The notes: generated by a model from the letters alone, not told the origin. Positions 1 to 8,899 are shown, numbered from the stretch's first letter. The stretch: 64,000 nucleotides of DNA from GAS188 sp963713805 (GCA_963713805.1 CAVQNF010000019.1:173534-237533); one strand, 5' to 3'. Program-made: numbers and translations.

Positions 1-1
1 G

Positions 2-706
2 GCGGAGGGCATGCGGCTCATGCGCGCCTGGGGAAATGTCATCGATCCCGACGTATTCCTGGGGTTGGCCTTCAGCTCGCGCAACGAGGATCAGTGGACG
101 GCCGAGATCTCCTTCGTCAAGGAGGGCTACGTCAAGGACGACGACGCCAAGAACTGGAACGCCGACGACCTCCTCACCAACCTCAAGGAAGGCACGCAAA
201 GCGCCAATGACGACCGCATCGCGCGCGGCTTTCCGGAGCTGGAAGTCCTCGGATGGGTCGAGAGACCCGCCTATGACGCAACGACGCATCGCCTCGTCTG
301 GTCGCTCTCCTTGAAGGAGAAGAATGCGTCCGCCAGCGAGCCTCGGACGGTCAACTACAACACCTATCTTTTGGGTCGCGACGGATATTTCACCCTCAAT
401 TTCATCACCGGCTCGGATCGCATCGAAGCCGAGAAGGAGACCGCACGTACTCTCCTGTCCAATCTGAGCTTCGCGTCCGGCAAGCGCTACGAGGATTTCA
501 ACACCTCGACCGACAAGATCGCGGCCTACGGCATCGCCGCCCTCGTCGGCGGCCTCGTGGCGAAGAAGCTCGGCCTGCTGGCGCTCGCCGCCCTTTTCGT
601 GGTGAAATTCGTGAAGGTCATCGCGCTCGGCGCGGCGGCGGTGATGGCGGGCATCGCCAAATGGTTTCGCCGGCGGCCGTCGTCCGGCGGTGGAACGCAG
701 GCTTGA
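2..706 (+). CDS. DUF2167-type membrane protein, 5' truncated
   Basis: Coding enters from the window edge without a stop, so the N-terminus and any signal peptide are missing; the first internal ATG is at 11. The visible 231 residues resemble the DUF2167 membrane-anchored family, recognised from the GYVKDDDA and WVERPAYD stretches. A soluble domain of about 170 residues is followed by hydrophobic helices at roughly 173-215 and a basic tail (KWFRRR), suggesting a C-terminal membrane anchor. The M50 protease gene starts 3 bases after the stop, so the two are probably co-transcribed. The function of the family is not established. Confidence 0.7.
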   Translation, partial: AEGMRLMRAWGNVIDPDVFLGLAFSSRNEDQWTAEISFVKEGYVKDDDAKNWNADDLLTNLKEGTQSANDDRIARGFPELEVLGWVERPAYDATTHRLVWSLSLKEKNASASEPRTVNYNTYLLGRDGYFTLNFITGSDRIEAEKETARTLLSNLSFASGKRYEDFNTSTDKIAAYGIAALVGGLVAKKLGLLALAALFVVKFVKVIALGAAAVMAGIAKWFRRRPSSGGGTQA

Positions 707-709
707 AGC

Positions 710-1414
710 ATGCTGACGCTTCTCTCCTTCCTCAAATTCGGGAAGCTCGCCGCGACGGGCGGGACGATGCTCCTCTCGATCGCGGTCTATGCGCTGGCAT
801 TCGGCTGGCGATATGCCGCGGGGTTCATCGCGCTCATCTTCGTGCATGAATTGGGGCACTACATCGCGGCGCGCCAGCGCGGCCTGTCGGTCGGCGCGCC
901 GATCTTCATTCCCTTCGTCGGCGCCTACATCACCTTGAAGGATCAGCCCCATGACGTCGAGACTGAGGCCTATGTGGCGATCGCCGGACCGATCGTGGGC
1001 GCCTTCGGCGCCTTCGCGGCCTATTACTTGGCGAGATCCGAAGACAGCGTCCTTCTCCTCGCCATCTCCTACGCCGGATTCTTCCTCAACCTGTTCAATC
1101 TTCTGCCCATCTCGCCGCTCGACGGCGGACGCATCACGGCGATCGTCAGTCCGCGTATCTGGCTTCTCGGCGCCCCGTTGATGGTGGCGGCCTTTCTCTA
1201 CTACCCGAGCCCGATCTTCGTCCTGATCGCCATCGCGGCATTTCCAAAGGTACGTCAGGCCTGGAACTACGATCCGCGCTCGGCGCAGAACCTCGCCTAT
1301 TACCAGGTCGCGACGAAGACGCGCGTGGAATACGCGCTTTTATACCTCACGCTCACCCTCGTGCTCGCGGCGATGACGTATAGCGTCCATGGCCTGCTCG
1401 TCGGCGCGCGATAG
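710..1414 (+). CDS. M50 (site-2 protease family) integral membrane metalloprotease
   Basis: A 234-residue protein, almost wholly hydrophobic. It carries the zinc motif HELGH at residues 46-50 in the second membrane helix and the second-site motif N-LLPISPLDGGR with Asp138, the expected arrangement for site-2-type intramembrane proteases. It lacks a PDZ domain, so it belongs to the short M50 group and not to RseP. The start follows the upstream stop by 3 bases, and no strong Shine-Dalgarno is seen, which fits translational coupling to the DUF2167 gene. The substrate is unknown; the neighbour might be a partner (inference). Confidence 0.85.
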   Translation: MLTLLSFLKFGKLAATGGTMLLSIAVYALAFGWRYAAGFIALIFVHELGHYIAARQRGLSVGAPIFIPFVGAYITLKDQPHDVETEAYVAIAGPIVGAFGAFAAYYLARSEDSVLLLAISYAGFFLNLFNLLPISPLDGGRITAIVSPRIWLLGAPLMVAAFLYYPSPIFVLIAIAAFPKVRQAWNYDPRSAQNLAYYQVATKTRVEYALLYLTLTLVLAAMTYSVHGLLVGAR

Positions 1415-1469
1415 CTTCGACAGTTCCCATCTCCTCGCTTCCGAGACCTAAAGCTTTCTCGAACTCTGC

Positions 1470-1919
1470 TCAGTTCGGCACGATCGCCGTCGCTTCGATT
1501 TCCAGGAGCGCCGACTTCTCGACGAGGCGCTTCACCTCGACGACCGCCATCGCGGGATAGTGCCGACCGAAGGCTGACCGATAGGCCTCGCCGAGCGCCT
1601 TGGCATCTGCGAGATAGGCATCGACATCGGTCACGTACCAGGTCAGGCGCACCAAATGGCGCGGCTCCGCTCCGCCTTCGGCGAGGATGGCGCGGATGTT
1701 GAGGAAACAGCGCCGCGCCTGCGCGACGAAGCCCTCGGGAAACCGGCCCATCTCGTCCCAGCCGACGACGCCCCCCGTGAGCACGACCCTCCCTTGCGCC
1801 GTCATGCCGTTCGCATAGCCTTTCGGCCGCGGCCAGCCTTGAGGGTTGAGGCTCTTCGGGCCGGCCTCGTCTTCGGGAACGAGGGCCGGCACCACGATCG
1901 GCTTGTTCGGCGGGCTCAC
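1470..1919 (-). CDS. RidA/YjgF family protein, last gene of the aromatic-CoA operon
   Basis: A 149-residue protein starting at a GTG that overlaps the stop of the upstream ligase gene by 4 bases (ATGTGA arrangement), so it is translationally coupled. The central region (GYANGMTAQGRVVLTGGVVGWD) and the C-terminal half (VTDVDAYLADAKALGEAYR, EIEATAI) match the RidA fold. RidA proteins hydrolyse reactive enamines/imines. In an anthranilate-type pathway one could deaminate the amino-oxocyclohexene carboxyl-CoA intermediate (inference from context). It is slightly longer than typical RidA (about 130 residues) because of an N-terminal extension. Confidence 0.85.
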   Translation of the reverse strand: MSPPNKPIVVPALVPEDEAGPKSLNPQGWPRPKGYANGMTAQGRVVLTGGVVGWDEMGRFPEGFVAQARRCFLNIRAILAEGGAEPRHLVRLTWYVTDVDAYLADAKALGEAYRSAFGRHYPAMAVVEVKRLVEKSALLEIEATAIVPN

Positions 1920-3577
1920 ATCGAGGCTCCCTTCTCGGCTTCGGCCTTGGCACGCTCGCGCAGCACGAAACGCTGCACCTTGCCGGATTCGGTGCGCGGC
2001 AGCGCCTCGACGAAGCTGATGACGCGCGGGCATTTGAAGGGCGCGATCTCGGCGCGCACATGGTCCTGGAGGGCGGCGACGAAGGCCGCATCGGCTTGCT
2101 GGCCCGGGCGCGGCACCACATAGGCCTTCACGATCGTGGTGTCATGGGCGAGATCCGGTGCGCCGACCACCGCGCATTCGAGCACGGACGGATGGCTGAG
2201 CAGCGCGCCTTCGACCTCGGGCCCGGCGATGTTGTAGCCCGCGGAAACGATCATGTCGTCCGAGCGCGCCTGATGCCAGTAGTAGCCGTCCTCGTCGAGA
2301 CGGTAGGTGTCGCCGGTGAAATTCCAGCCGTCGCGGACGTAGACGGTCTGGCGCGGATCGGCGAGATAGCGGCACCCGGTCGGCCCACGCACGGCAAGCA
2401 AGCCGACGGAACCGCGCGGCAGCTCGCGGCCCTCCTCATCGACGATTTTCGCCTCGTATCCCGGCACCGGAATGCCGGTCGCGCCCGGCTTGATCTTGCC
2501 CGCCGGCGCGCCGATGAAGATGTGCAGCATTTCGGTCGAGCCGATGCCGTCGAGAATCTCGATGCCGGTCGCCTTTTGCCAGGCCTCCCAGGTGGCCCGG
2601 GGCAGCGCTTCGCCCGCCGAAACGCAAATCCGCAGGCTCGCCACGTCTGCCGGCTGAATTTTCGCGAGCATGGCCCGGTAGGCGATCGGCGCCGTGAAAC
2701 AGACGGTCGGCTTCAGCGTCCGAATCGCCTCGATCAGCTTGTCGGGCGCCGCCTGCTCGAGAAGAATGGACGAGGCGCCGACCCGAAGCGAGAACAGCGC
2801 TCCGCCGCCGAGCCCGAAGGTGAAGGCGAGCGGCGGCGAGCCGATGAACACATCCGAGGCGCGTGGCTCGAGCACATATTTTCCATAAGTGTCGCAGGTG
2901 GCGAGCATGTCGCGATGATTGTGCATCGCGCCCTTGGGCACGCCCGTCGTCCCCGAAGTGAAAGCGATGAGGCAGATGTCTTCCGCCGCCGTCGGACAGG
3001 GGGCAAAATCGGAAGATGCCGTCTCGATCCGGCGCGTCAGATCCTCGCTCGAACTGCCCCCCACGGGCACGATCCTCGCAAGGCCGGAGGAAGATGGCCT
3101 GGCTTTCTCGAGCTCCTCGAGGAAACGATGGTCGCACAAGGCCAGCGCGACCCTCGCCTTGTCGCTCATGAACGCGAGCTCCTTGGCGCGCAGGAGCGGC
3201 ATCGAGGTCACCGCGATGCCGCCCGCCTTCATCACCGCGAACAGCGCCGCGGCCATCAGCGGGTTGTTGGGTGAGCGCAAGAGAACCCGGCCGCCTGGAA
3301 CGAGCCCATGTTCGGTGACGAGAACATTGGCGATGCGATTGATGAGGGCGGCAAACTCGGCATAGCTGTAGCTTCTATCCAAGGAGCGGAAACAGGGTCG
3401 CGCCCCATGACCCTTGTCGAGCCAGCAGTCGACGAGCTCGGTGACGCAGTTCAATCGCTCCGGATAGCGAAGCTCCGGCAAGGTGAAGATGAAATCCGGC
3501 CTCTCGCTCGGCGGCGGCAAATGCTCGCGCGCGAATGGGTCGACATGCGCCGTGTAGGGGGCAGTCGTCGTGCTCAT
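1916..3577 (-). CDS. AMP-forming aromatic acyl-CoA ligase, probably 2-aminobenzoate-CoA ligase
   Basis: 553 residues. ATG at 3577 is chosen over upstream in-frame codons because it has a strong GAGGAGGAA Shine-Dalgarno 8 bases upstream. Adenylate-forming motifs appear in order: FTSGTTGVPKG (A3), DGIGSTEM (A5), FTGDTYR (A7) and the C-terminal ESGKVQR lysine (A10). The N-terminal LPELRYPERLNC stretch is typical of benzoate/2-aminobenzoate-CoA ligases. The enzyme would activate an aromatic acid with ATP and CoA. Its neighbours encode beta-oxidation-type enzymes, a MarR regulator and RidA, a set known from the aerobic CoA-dependent anthranilate clusters of Azoarcus evansii. Benzoate or another aromatic acid remains possible as substrate. 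Confidence 0.8.
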   Translation of the reverse strand: MSTTTAPYTAHVDPFAREHLPPPSERPDFIFTLPELRYPERLNCVTELVDCWLDKGHGARPCFRSLDRSYSYAEFAALINRIANVLVTEHGLVPGGRVLLRSPNNPLMAAALFAVMKAGGIAVTSMPLLRAKELAFMSDKARVALALCDHRFLEELEKARPSSSGLARIVPVGGSSSEDLTRRIETASSDFAPCPTAAEDICLIAFTSGTTGVPKGAMHNHRDMLATCDTYGKYVLEPRASDVFIGSPPLAFTFGLGGGALFSLRVGASSILLEQAAPDKLIEAIRTLKPTVCFTAPIAYRAMLAKIQPADVASLRICVSAGEALPRATWEAWQKATGIEILDGIGSTEMLHIFIGAPAGKIKPGATGIPVPGYEAKIVDEEGRELPRGSVGLLAVRGPTGCRYLADPRQTVYVRDGWNFTGDTYRLDEDGYYWHQARSDDMIVSAGYNIAGPEVEGALLSHPSVLECAVVGAPDLAHDTTIVKAYVVPRPGQQADAAFVAALQDHVRAEIAPFKCPRVISFVEALPRTESGKVQRFVLRERAKAEAEKGASM

Positions 3578-3644
3578 GTCGCTCGTTCCTCCTCGATTTT
3601 CTTGTCGCAAGACGCCTCGATGTTCCCGGCTTTTGCGCCTTCGC

Positions 3645-4856
3645 TCATCGGGCCCGACGCTCTCGACCCGCCGCTTCACGGTCTCTCGCCCCGTGAGCTG
3701 CGAGCTCGGCCCGCGCGATGACGATTTTCTGCACTTCGCTTGCCCCTTCATAGATGCGCAGCGCCCTGATCTCGCGATAGAGCTCCTCGACCTTGACGCC
3801 GCTGCGCACCCCGGCGCCGCCGAAGATCTGCACCGCCTTATCGATGACGCGCTGCGCTGCTTCGGTCGCGACGAGCTTTGCCAGCGCCGCTTCCTTCGTG
3901 ACCCGCTCGGCGCCCTGATCCTTGGTCCAGGCCGCGCGGTAGACGAGAAGGGCCGAGGCCTCGACATCGGCGACCATCTCGGCGAGCGCTCCTTGCGTGA
4001 GCTGCAGGTCGGCAAGCGTCGCTCCGAACATCTTGCGCGTCGCGGCGCGGGTCAGCGCCTCCGCGAGCGCGCGACGCGCGAAGCCGAGAGCCGCCGCCCC
4101 GACCGTCGAGCGGAACACGTCGAGGGTCGCCATGGCGACCTTGAAGCCCTCCCCCGGGCCGCCTACTCGATTGGCGATCGGCACCCGGCAGCCCTCGAAG
4201 GACAAGGTCGCGAGCGGATGGGGCGCGATGGTCTCGAGGCGCTCGACGACCGCAAGGCCGGGCGTGCCGGCCTCGACCATCACGGCCGAAAGCCCCCTCG
4301 ATCCGGCGGCTTCGCCGGTGCGGCAGAAAACCACGTAGTGATCGGCGATGCCGCCGTTCGATATCCAGGTCTTGACGCCGTCGAGACGAAGATGCCCATT
4401 GCCGTCGGCGACGGCCGTCGTCGTCATGGCCGCCGGATCCGACCCTGCCTCGGGCTCGGAGAGCGCGAAGGCGGCGATCCGCTCTCCCTTGGCGACCGCC
4501 GGCAGCCAGCGCTCCTTCTGCTCTTTCGTGCCGAACAGCGACACGGGCCCCGTGCCGAGCCCCTGCATGGCGAAGGCGAAGTCGGCGAGCCCCGCGGCCG
4601 CGGCCAGCGTCTCGCGCGCGAGGCAAAGCGTGCGCACGTCGAGCGAAGGCGCCTCCCCTCCATGCGGCGCGATCACCGCGTGGCGCAAAAAGCCCGCCTC
4701 GCCGAGCGCGCGAACGAGGCGCCGACACGAGGCGTCGACGTCGTGATGATCGACGAGCCCGGTCGCGACGTTCGTGGCGAAAGCCGAGATCTCCTCGGCG
4801 AAGCGCCGATGGCGCGCCTCGAAGAAAGGGAGAGCAAGAAAGGCTTCGTCTGGCAT
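3645..4856 (-). CDS. Acyl-CoA dehydrogenase
   Basis: 403 residues, a full-length FAD acyl-CoA dehydrogenase. The start is ATG at 4856, overlapping the stop of the hydratase gene by one base (TGATG); a TTG codon lies just before it in frame. FAD-site FALSEPEAGSD and WISNGG motifs lie in the middle domain, and the C-terminal RIYEGASEVQ carries the catalytic glutamate in the position of medium-chain enzymes. In this operon it probably oxidises an alicyclic CoA intermediate (inference). A 67-base gap separates it from the ligase gene, the only spacing of note in the operon. Confidence 0.9.
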   Translation of the reverse strand: MPDEAFLALPFFEARHRRFAEEISAFATNVATGLVDHHDVDASCRRLVRALGEAGFLRHAVIAPHGGEAPSLDVRTLCLARETLAAAAGLADFAFAMQGLGTGPVSLFGTKEQKERWLPAVAKGERIAAFALSEPEAGSDPAAMTTTAVADGNGHLRLDGVKTWISNGGIADHYVVFCRTGEAAGSRGLSAVMVEAGTPGLAVVERLETIAPHPLATLSFEGCRVPIANRVGGPGEGFKVAMATLDVFRSTVGAAALGFARRALAEALTRAATRKMFGATLADLQLTQGALAEMVADVEASALLVYRAAWTKDQGAERVTKEAALAKLVATEAAQRVIDKAVQIFGGAGVRSGVKVEELYREIRALRIYEGASEVQKIVIARAELAAHGARDREAAGRERRAR

Positions 4857-5689
4857 CAATCACCCTCGAACACGGGCTTCTCCTTCTTGACGAAGGCCCG
4901 ATAGGCGCGGCGGAAGTCCTCGGTCTGCATGCACAGCGCCTGCGCCACCGCCTCGGCCTCGACCGCCGCCTCGATCGACATGGCCCACTCCATGTCCAGC
5001 ATGCGCTTGGTCATCGCATTGCCGAAATTGGGCCCGTCGGCGAGCGTCTTCGCCCAGGCCTTCGCCTCTTCGAGCACGCTTTCGGGCGCGCAGATCCGGT
5101 TGAAGAAGCCCCAGCGCTCGGCCTCGTCGCCCGTCATGGCCCGGCCGCTGAAGAGCAGCTCGGACGCCCTGCCCTGCCCGATGATGCGCGGCAGGATGGC
5201 GCAAGCGCCCATGTCGCAGCCCGCGAGCCCGACACGGTTGAACAGGAAGGCGACCTTCGTCCGCGCCGTGCCGAGGCGCAGATCGCTCGCCATGGCGATG
5301 ATGGCGCCGGCACCGGCGCACACCCCATCGACGGCCGCGATGATAGGCTGGGGCGCGGCGCGCATCGCCTTGACGAGCTCACCCGTCATGCGCGTGAAAT
5401 CGAGAAGCCCCTTGGTGCCAAGCTTCGTCAACGGGCCGATGATCTCGTGCACGTCCCCGCCCGAAGAGAAATTTCCGCCCTCCCCGCTCACCACGAAGGC
5501 CTTCACCTCATCATCATGCGCGGCGGCGCGAAAGAGTGCTGAAAGCTCGGCGTAGCTGTCGAAGGTGAGAGGGTTCTTGCGCTCGGGACGGTTCAAGGTG
5601 ACGGTCGCGACCTTGCCCTCGACGCCGAGCTTGAAATGCAGCGCGCCGTGGCGCGCGAGCGGAGGCGTCACGACGGGAAAGGGCCTCAT
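4856..5689 (-). CDS. Enoyl-CoA hydratase/isomerase (crotonase family)
   Basis: 277 residues. Crotonase oxyanion-hole segments NFSSGGDV (about residue 73) and GVCAGAGAII (about residue 122) are present, as are the family's C-terminal helices. ATG at 5689 overlaps the MarR stop by 4 bases (ATGA). Crotonases hydrate, isomerise or hydrolyse CoA thioesters; in the anthranilate-type pathway one would act in ring hydration or ring opening (inference from neighbours). The glutamates of canonical hydratases are not obvious to me by eye, so the exact reaction is open. Confidence 0.85.
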   Translation of the reverse strand: MRPFPVVTPPLARHGALHFKLGVEGKVATVTLNRPERKNPLTFDSYAELSALFRAAAHDDEVKAFVVSGEGGNFSSGGDVHEIIGPLTKLGTKGLLDFTRMTGELVKAMRAAPQPIIAAVDGVCAGAGAIIAMASDLRLGTARTKVAFLFNRVGLAGCDMGACAILPRIIGQGRASELLFSGRAMTGDEAERWGFFNRICAPESVLEEAKAWAKTLADGPNFGNAMTKRMLDMEWAMSIEAAVEAEAVAQALCMQTEDFRRAYRAFVKKEKPVFEGD

Positions 5690-6213
5690 GGCCGCGGATT
5701 CTCCAAGGCGCCGCGCGCGATCGCGCCGCGCGCCGAGAGCTTGGTCTTGCCCAAGAGCGCCATCATCATTTCGATCTCCTTTTCGTCGAGGCCCGCGAAG
5801 AGGGCAGCGAGCCAGCGCCCATGCACCACGGCCATGCGCTGGAAAACCTGCCGCCCGAGCGGCGTCAGGCGCACGAACTGGGCCCTGCGGTCCTTCGGCG
5901 CCGGGCGGCGATCGACGAGGCCTTCGGCGACCAGACGCTCGACGAGCCCCGTCACATTGCCGTTCGTCACCATCATGCGCTTCGACAATTCGTTCAGCGT
6001 CATGCCGTCATGGGCGCGCTCGAGCTGGGCCATCAGGTCGAAGCGCGGCAAGGTCGTGCGGAACTCCTCGCGCAACCGGCGCCGCACCTCGCTTTCGATC
6101 AGGGTCGAGCAGGTCAAGAGGCGCAACCAAAGCCGAAGCTCGGCCTGGTGCCCGTCCTCATGCTCATGCGCCTTGGTTTCGGCATCGAGCGGGTTTTGCG
6201 CCAAGAGCGTCAC
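5686..6213 (-). CDS. MarR family transcriptional regulator
   Basis: 175 residues starting at a GTG that overlaps the SDR stop by 4 bases. The winged helix-turn-helix runs from MTLNELSKRMMVTNGNVTGLV to the wing DRRPAPKDRRAQFVRLT, typical of MarR proteins that respond to phenolic or aromatic-CoA ligands. Its place as second gene of the operon suggests autoregulation, and a palindrome at 6983-7008 over the SDR ribosome site is a likely operator. The inducer may be the CoA ester made by the downstream ligase, as in other aromatic-CoA MarR systems (inference). Confidence 0.88.
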   Translation of the reverse strand: MTLLAQNPLDAETKAHEHEDGHQAELRLWLRLLTCSTLIESEVRRRLREEFRTTLPRFDLMAQLERAHDGMTLNELSKRMMVTNGNVTGLVERLVAEGLVDRRPAPKDRRAQFVRLTPLGRQVFQRMAVVHGRWLAALFAGLDEKEIEMMMALLGKTKLSARGAIARGALENPRP

Positions 6214-6974
6214 GAAACGGTCTCCCCCCCATCGATGGCGATCGCCTGACCGGTCACCGAAGCCGCCGCTTCCGAGGCGAGCCAGGCGGCGGCGGACGCC
6301 ACCTCCTGCGGTCGCACGAGACGCGCCTGGGGATTGGCGGAGGTGAGCTTCGCGAGCACCTCCTGTGTGGAGCGTCCGGTCTTCGCCCCGATCCTCTCGA
6401 TGCTCGCCCGCACGAGATCGGTATCCGTATAACCCGGGCAGATCGCATTCACGGTGACGCCGGATGTCGCCATCTCGAGCGCGAGCGCGCGCGTGAAGCC
6501 GATGACGGCGTGCTTCGCCGTCACATAGGCGCAAACATAGGCATAGCCCTTGAGGCCCGCGGTCGAGGCGATGTTGATCACGCGGCCGAAACCGCGCTCC
6601 GCCATCCCCGGAAGAACGGCGCGCGTCAGGCGGACCGTGCCCATGAGGTTGAGCGCGAGCTGACGCTCGAAGGCGTCCTCGCCGAGGCGCAGGAACGGCC
6701 CGGTCTCGACCCCGCCCGCGTTGTTGACGAGAATGTCGATCGGCGCGTTCCGCTCGGCCCGTGCGACCGCGACGCGGACAGCTTCGGCATCCGTCACATC
6801 CGCGACGATCGCCGAGCGTGCCTTCCCGGAAGCGACGGCGGCTTCGAGCGCTGCGAGGTCACGCCCGAGGACGCTCACCTCGACGCCCATCGCCGCGAGC
6901 GCGGCCGCGATCGAAAGGCCGATGCCCTTGCCGCCCCCCGTCACCAACGCATGCCGTCTCGACGCGCCGTCCAT
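6210..6974 (-). CDS. SDR family oxidoreductase, probable 3-hydroxyacyl-CoA dehydrogenase
   Basis: 254 residues, first gene of the operon. The classical SDR motifs are complete: TGGGKGIG at 12-19, NNAGG at 84-88, catalytic Ser137, Tyr150 and Lys154 (YVTAK), and the C-terminal TGQAIAIDGG. ATG at 6974 has a GGAGAGG ribosome site. Similarity to 3-oxoacyl reductases and 3-hydroxybutyrate dehydrogenases is evident. With the hydratase and acyl-CoA dehydrogenase downstream it would supply the NAD(P)-dependent dehydrogenation step of beta-oxidation (inference). Confidence 0.88.
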   Translation of the reverse strand: MDGASRRHALVTGGGKGIGLSIAAALAAMGVEVSVLGRDLAALEAAVASGKARSAIVADVTDAEAVRVAVARAERNAPIDILVNNAGGVETGPFLRLGEDAFERQLALNLMGTVRLTRAVLPGMAERGFGRVINIASTAGLKGYAYVCAYVTAKHAVIGFTRALALEMATSGVTVNAICPGYTDTDLVRASIERIGAKTGRSTQEVLAKLTSANPQARLVRPQEVASAAAWLASEAAASVTGQAIAIDGGETVS

Positions 6975-6982
6975 GGTCCTCT

Positions 6983-7008
6983 CCGATATTTGAAACCTAA
7001 AGTATCGG
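6983..7008. promoter_or_regulatory. Palindromic operator candidate for the MarR regulator
   Basis: A 26-base imperfect palindrome with perfect outer arms CCGATA...TATCGG and 9 of 13 symmetric pairs. It ends against the Shine-Dalgarno of the SDR gene, the first gene of the operon that encodes a MarR protein. Size and placement fit a MarR dimer site. No other inverted repeat of this quality is seen in the leader. Confidence 0.5.
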
Positions 7009-7235
7009 GAGGCGCAGCCGGCAACAAGCCCCAGCCGTAGGCGCCGGATGAGGGAGCCGGATGGAGAGAGCCGGATGGGAGAGCCAGATGAGAGGGAACC
7101 AGATAAGGGAGCCAAGCCGAACCGGAGACGACGCCCGCAACGCCTCACCAACTCGGGAAGAGGCGTTCCGGCCTTCCCTGCGCTTTTGTAGCGCTATTGA
7201 CCACGGGAAGTGCCCGGCTTACCACCACGCCGCCG

Positions 7236-7311
7236 GAGCGCGTAGCTCAGCCGGTAGAGCAACTGACTTTTAATCAGTAGGTCCCGGGTTCGAGCCCCGG
7301 CGCGCTCACCA
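7236..7311 (+). tRNA. tRNA-Lys (anticodon TTT)
   Basis: 76 bases with encoded CCA. The acceptor stem GAGCGCG/CGCGCTC pairs perfectly. The D-arm (GCTCAG...GAGC), the anticodon loop CTTTTAA with anticodon TTT, and the T-arm GGTTCGAGCCCC are all present. It is followed by the minus-strand Tad genes; no integrase or attachment duplication is seen in the 300 bases downstream. Confidence 0.97.
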
Positions 7312-7604
7312 ATTGGATCGAAGGCTTGGCCGGTTTTTCAAATGAAACTGCGGGAAAAGGAAAATCCGCAAGTTCGGGATATCCCTGTCTTCGAGTGCAC
7401 CGCAAGATCGACCCGTCCTCCTCGCCAACGAAGCAGCGATTGATTGAGGTACCGGTGCTGCTGCGTGCCCGAATTGGTGTGGGCGTATGGACTGATGCGA
7501 GCCGCAGCCCGACCCCATCTCATCGCCTATCGCAGCGGTCGGCTCGCGGCTATGTAAACCGCCGAGAAGAAGGGTCAGCGGCGAGCCGGCGAGATGGCGC
7601 TCGC

Positions 7605-8309
7605 TCAGCCGAACTCCGGCAAGTCGAGCGCCGAAAGCGTGCCGTTCACGCAGGTCGAATAGGTGACGCCGCTCGTATTGGTGCGCGGGACCGAGGTGAG
7701 GTATCGCGGCACCATGAAATTCGTACCCGTCAGATTGATGGTGCCGGTCACGACATAGCCCATCGACGGACGGTATGGAAAATACGCCTGTGCCATGACG
7801 AGCGATCCGCCGGCGGAGCGGAGATTCACTGGAACGAGCGTGGTCGACAGATTCGTCTTGCAATCGGGCGTCAAGGCGGTGGCGCCCGGCCCTGTGGCGG
7901 TGCTCCAAACGACGAAGGCCTTCGGCGGGGTTGAGCTGTCGAACACAATGCTCGTGATCACCATGCCGGCCTGCGTATAGTCGAACGGCGCGAGCACGGC
8001 GGAGCTCGCGTTGAAGATCGCGTTGACGTCCGAATCCTGCAGGGCTTTCGTGGAAAGACCCGTGAGGTCGGAGAGCGTGAGCGAGAGGTTGGAAAGCTTG
8101 TGATCGGCGGCAACTCCCGAGCCGATCTCGACCGAGCCGATATAGGCGGCGAGCATGACGGGCAGCACGACGGCGAACTCGACGGCCGCCGTCGCCGATC
8201 CGAGGAGCGCGAAATCGCAAAGCTTGGCGCGCAGGCGCACTGCGGCCCTGCCCGGACCGAGGGGAAGCGATAGGCGCGTCGCGGATAGCAATCTCTTCAG
8301 GCGCACCAT
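7605..8309 (-). CDS. TadE/TadG-like pilus assembly protein
   Basis: 234 residues from ATG 8309, which overlaps the stop of the preceding gene by one base (TGATG). After a basic N-terminus comes a single membrane segment with the TadE signature TAAVEFAVVLPVMLAAYIG, then a mainly polar extracytoplasmic domain with two cysteines. TadE-like pseudopilins help assemble Flp/Tad pili. Its coupled partner has the same architecture, so the two are probably a TadE/TadF-type pair. The remaining tad genes (ATPase, platform) are not in this window. Confidence 0.75.
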   Translation of the reverse strand: MVRLKRLLSATRLSLPLGPGRAAVRLRAKLCDFALLGSATAAVEFAVVLPVMLAAYIGSVEIGSGVAADHKLSNLSLTLSDLTGLSTKALQDSDVNAIFNASSAVLAPFDYTQAGMVITSIVFDSSTPPKAFVVWSTATGPGATALTPDCKTNLSTTLVPVNLRSAGGSLVMAQAYFPYRPSMGYVVTGTINLTGTNFMVPRYLTSVPRTNTSGVTYSTCVNGTLSALDLPEFG

Positions 8310-8899
8310 CAGAAAGGCTCCGTCTCGAAAGCGACCGTCGACATGATGAGTCGCGAAGTGCCGCTGCCGGCAGTCTTCAGCCCGCTGTCCATGTTGCTGC
8401 CCAGGAAGGTTATGGGAAAGGACATGTAGATCGGCTCGAGCAGCGCCGCGCGCACGATGACGATCTGACCCGGCCCGGGATTGGTATAGATGGACTGGCC
8501 GTTGGGCGTTCCCCAATTGATGGTATTCCCCGACACGGTCGGCGGGGCGAGCACGGCATTGGCGAAGTTCGACGGCGTGCGAATATCGATTTGCAGGGTG
8601 CCGGCATTATAGGCCGCCGTGCAGTTGAACAGCGCGGTGACGCGGGTGCATAGGCCGTTTGGGCCGGTGGCGAAGTTGGCGGCGGACATGGTCTGCGCCT
8701 GGCCTGTCATGATGAGGCGCGCCGTGTCCGCGAGCGCCGTGTCGAGCACCTGCTGCGTAAAAAGGACGAGTGCCGTCTGGAAGATTGCCAGCAAGAGGGC
8801 AAGGAAGGGGACCGCCACGATCGAGAATTCGACCGCGACGGCGCCGCTTTTGTCGGCGAACCACGATGCCCATCCCGCTGGCTCCGCAAGCTTCCTCAT
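8309..8899 (-). CDS. TadE-like pilus assembly protein
   Basis: 196 residues if ATG 8899 is the start. No good Shine-Dalgarno precedes it, so the start is uncertain, and in-frame coding extends to 9013. The segment GAVAVEFSIVAVPFLALLLAIFQ is a TadE-type processing and membrane motif with the conserved Glu. Two cysteines follow in the periplasmic domain. It overlaps the downstream TadE/G gene by one base and is transcribed with it. Confidence 0.72.
   Translation of the reverse strand: MRKLAEPAGWASWFADKSGAVAVEFSIVAVPFLALLLAIFQTALVLFTQQVLDTALADTARLIMTGQAQTMSAANFATGPNGLCTRVTALFNCTAAYNAGTLQIDIRTPSNFANAVLAPPTVSGNTINWGTPNGQSIYTNPGPGQIVIVRAALLEPIYMSFPITFLGSNMDSGLKTAGSGTSRLIMSTVAFETEPF

Noticed and set aside
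7200..7604. Genomic island insertion at tRNA-Lys
   Set aside because: No integrase and no duplicated tRNA 3' end were seen near the Tad genes.
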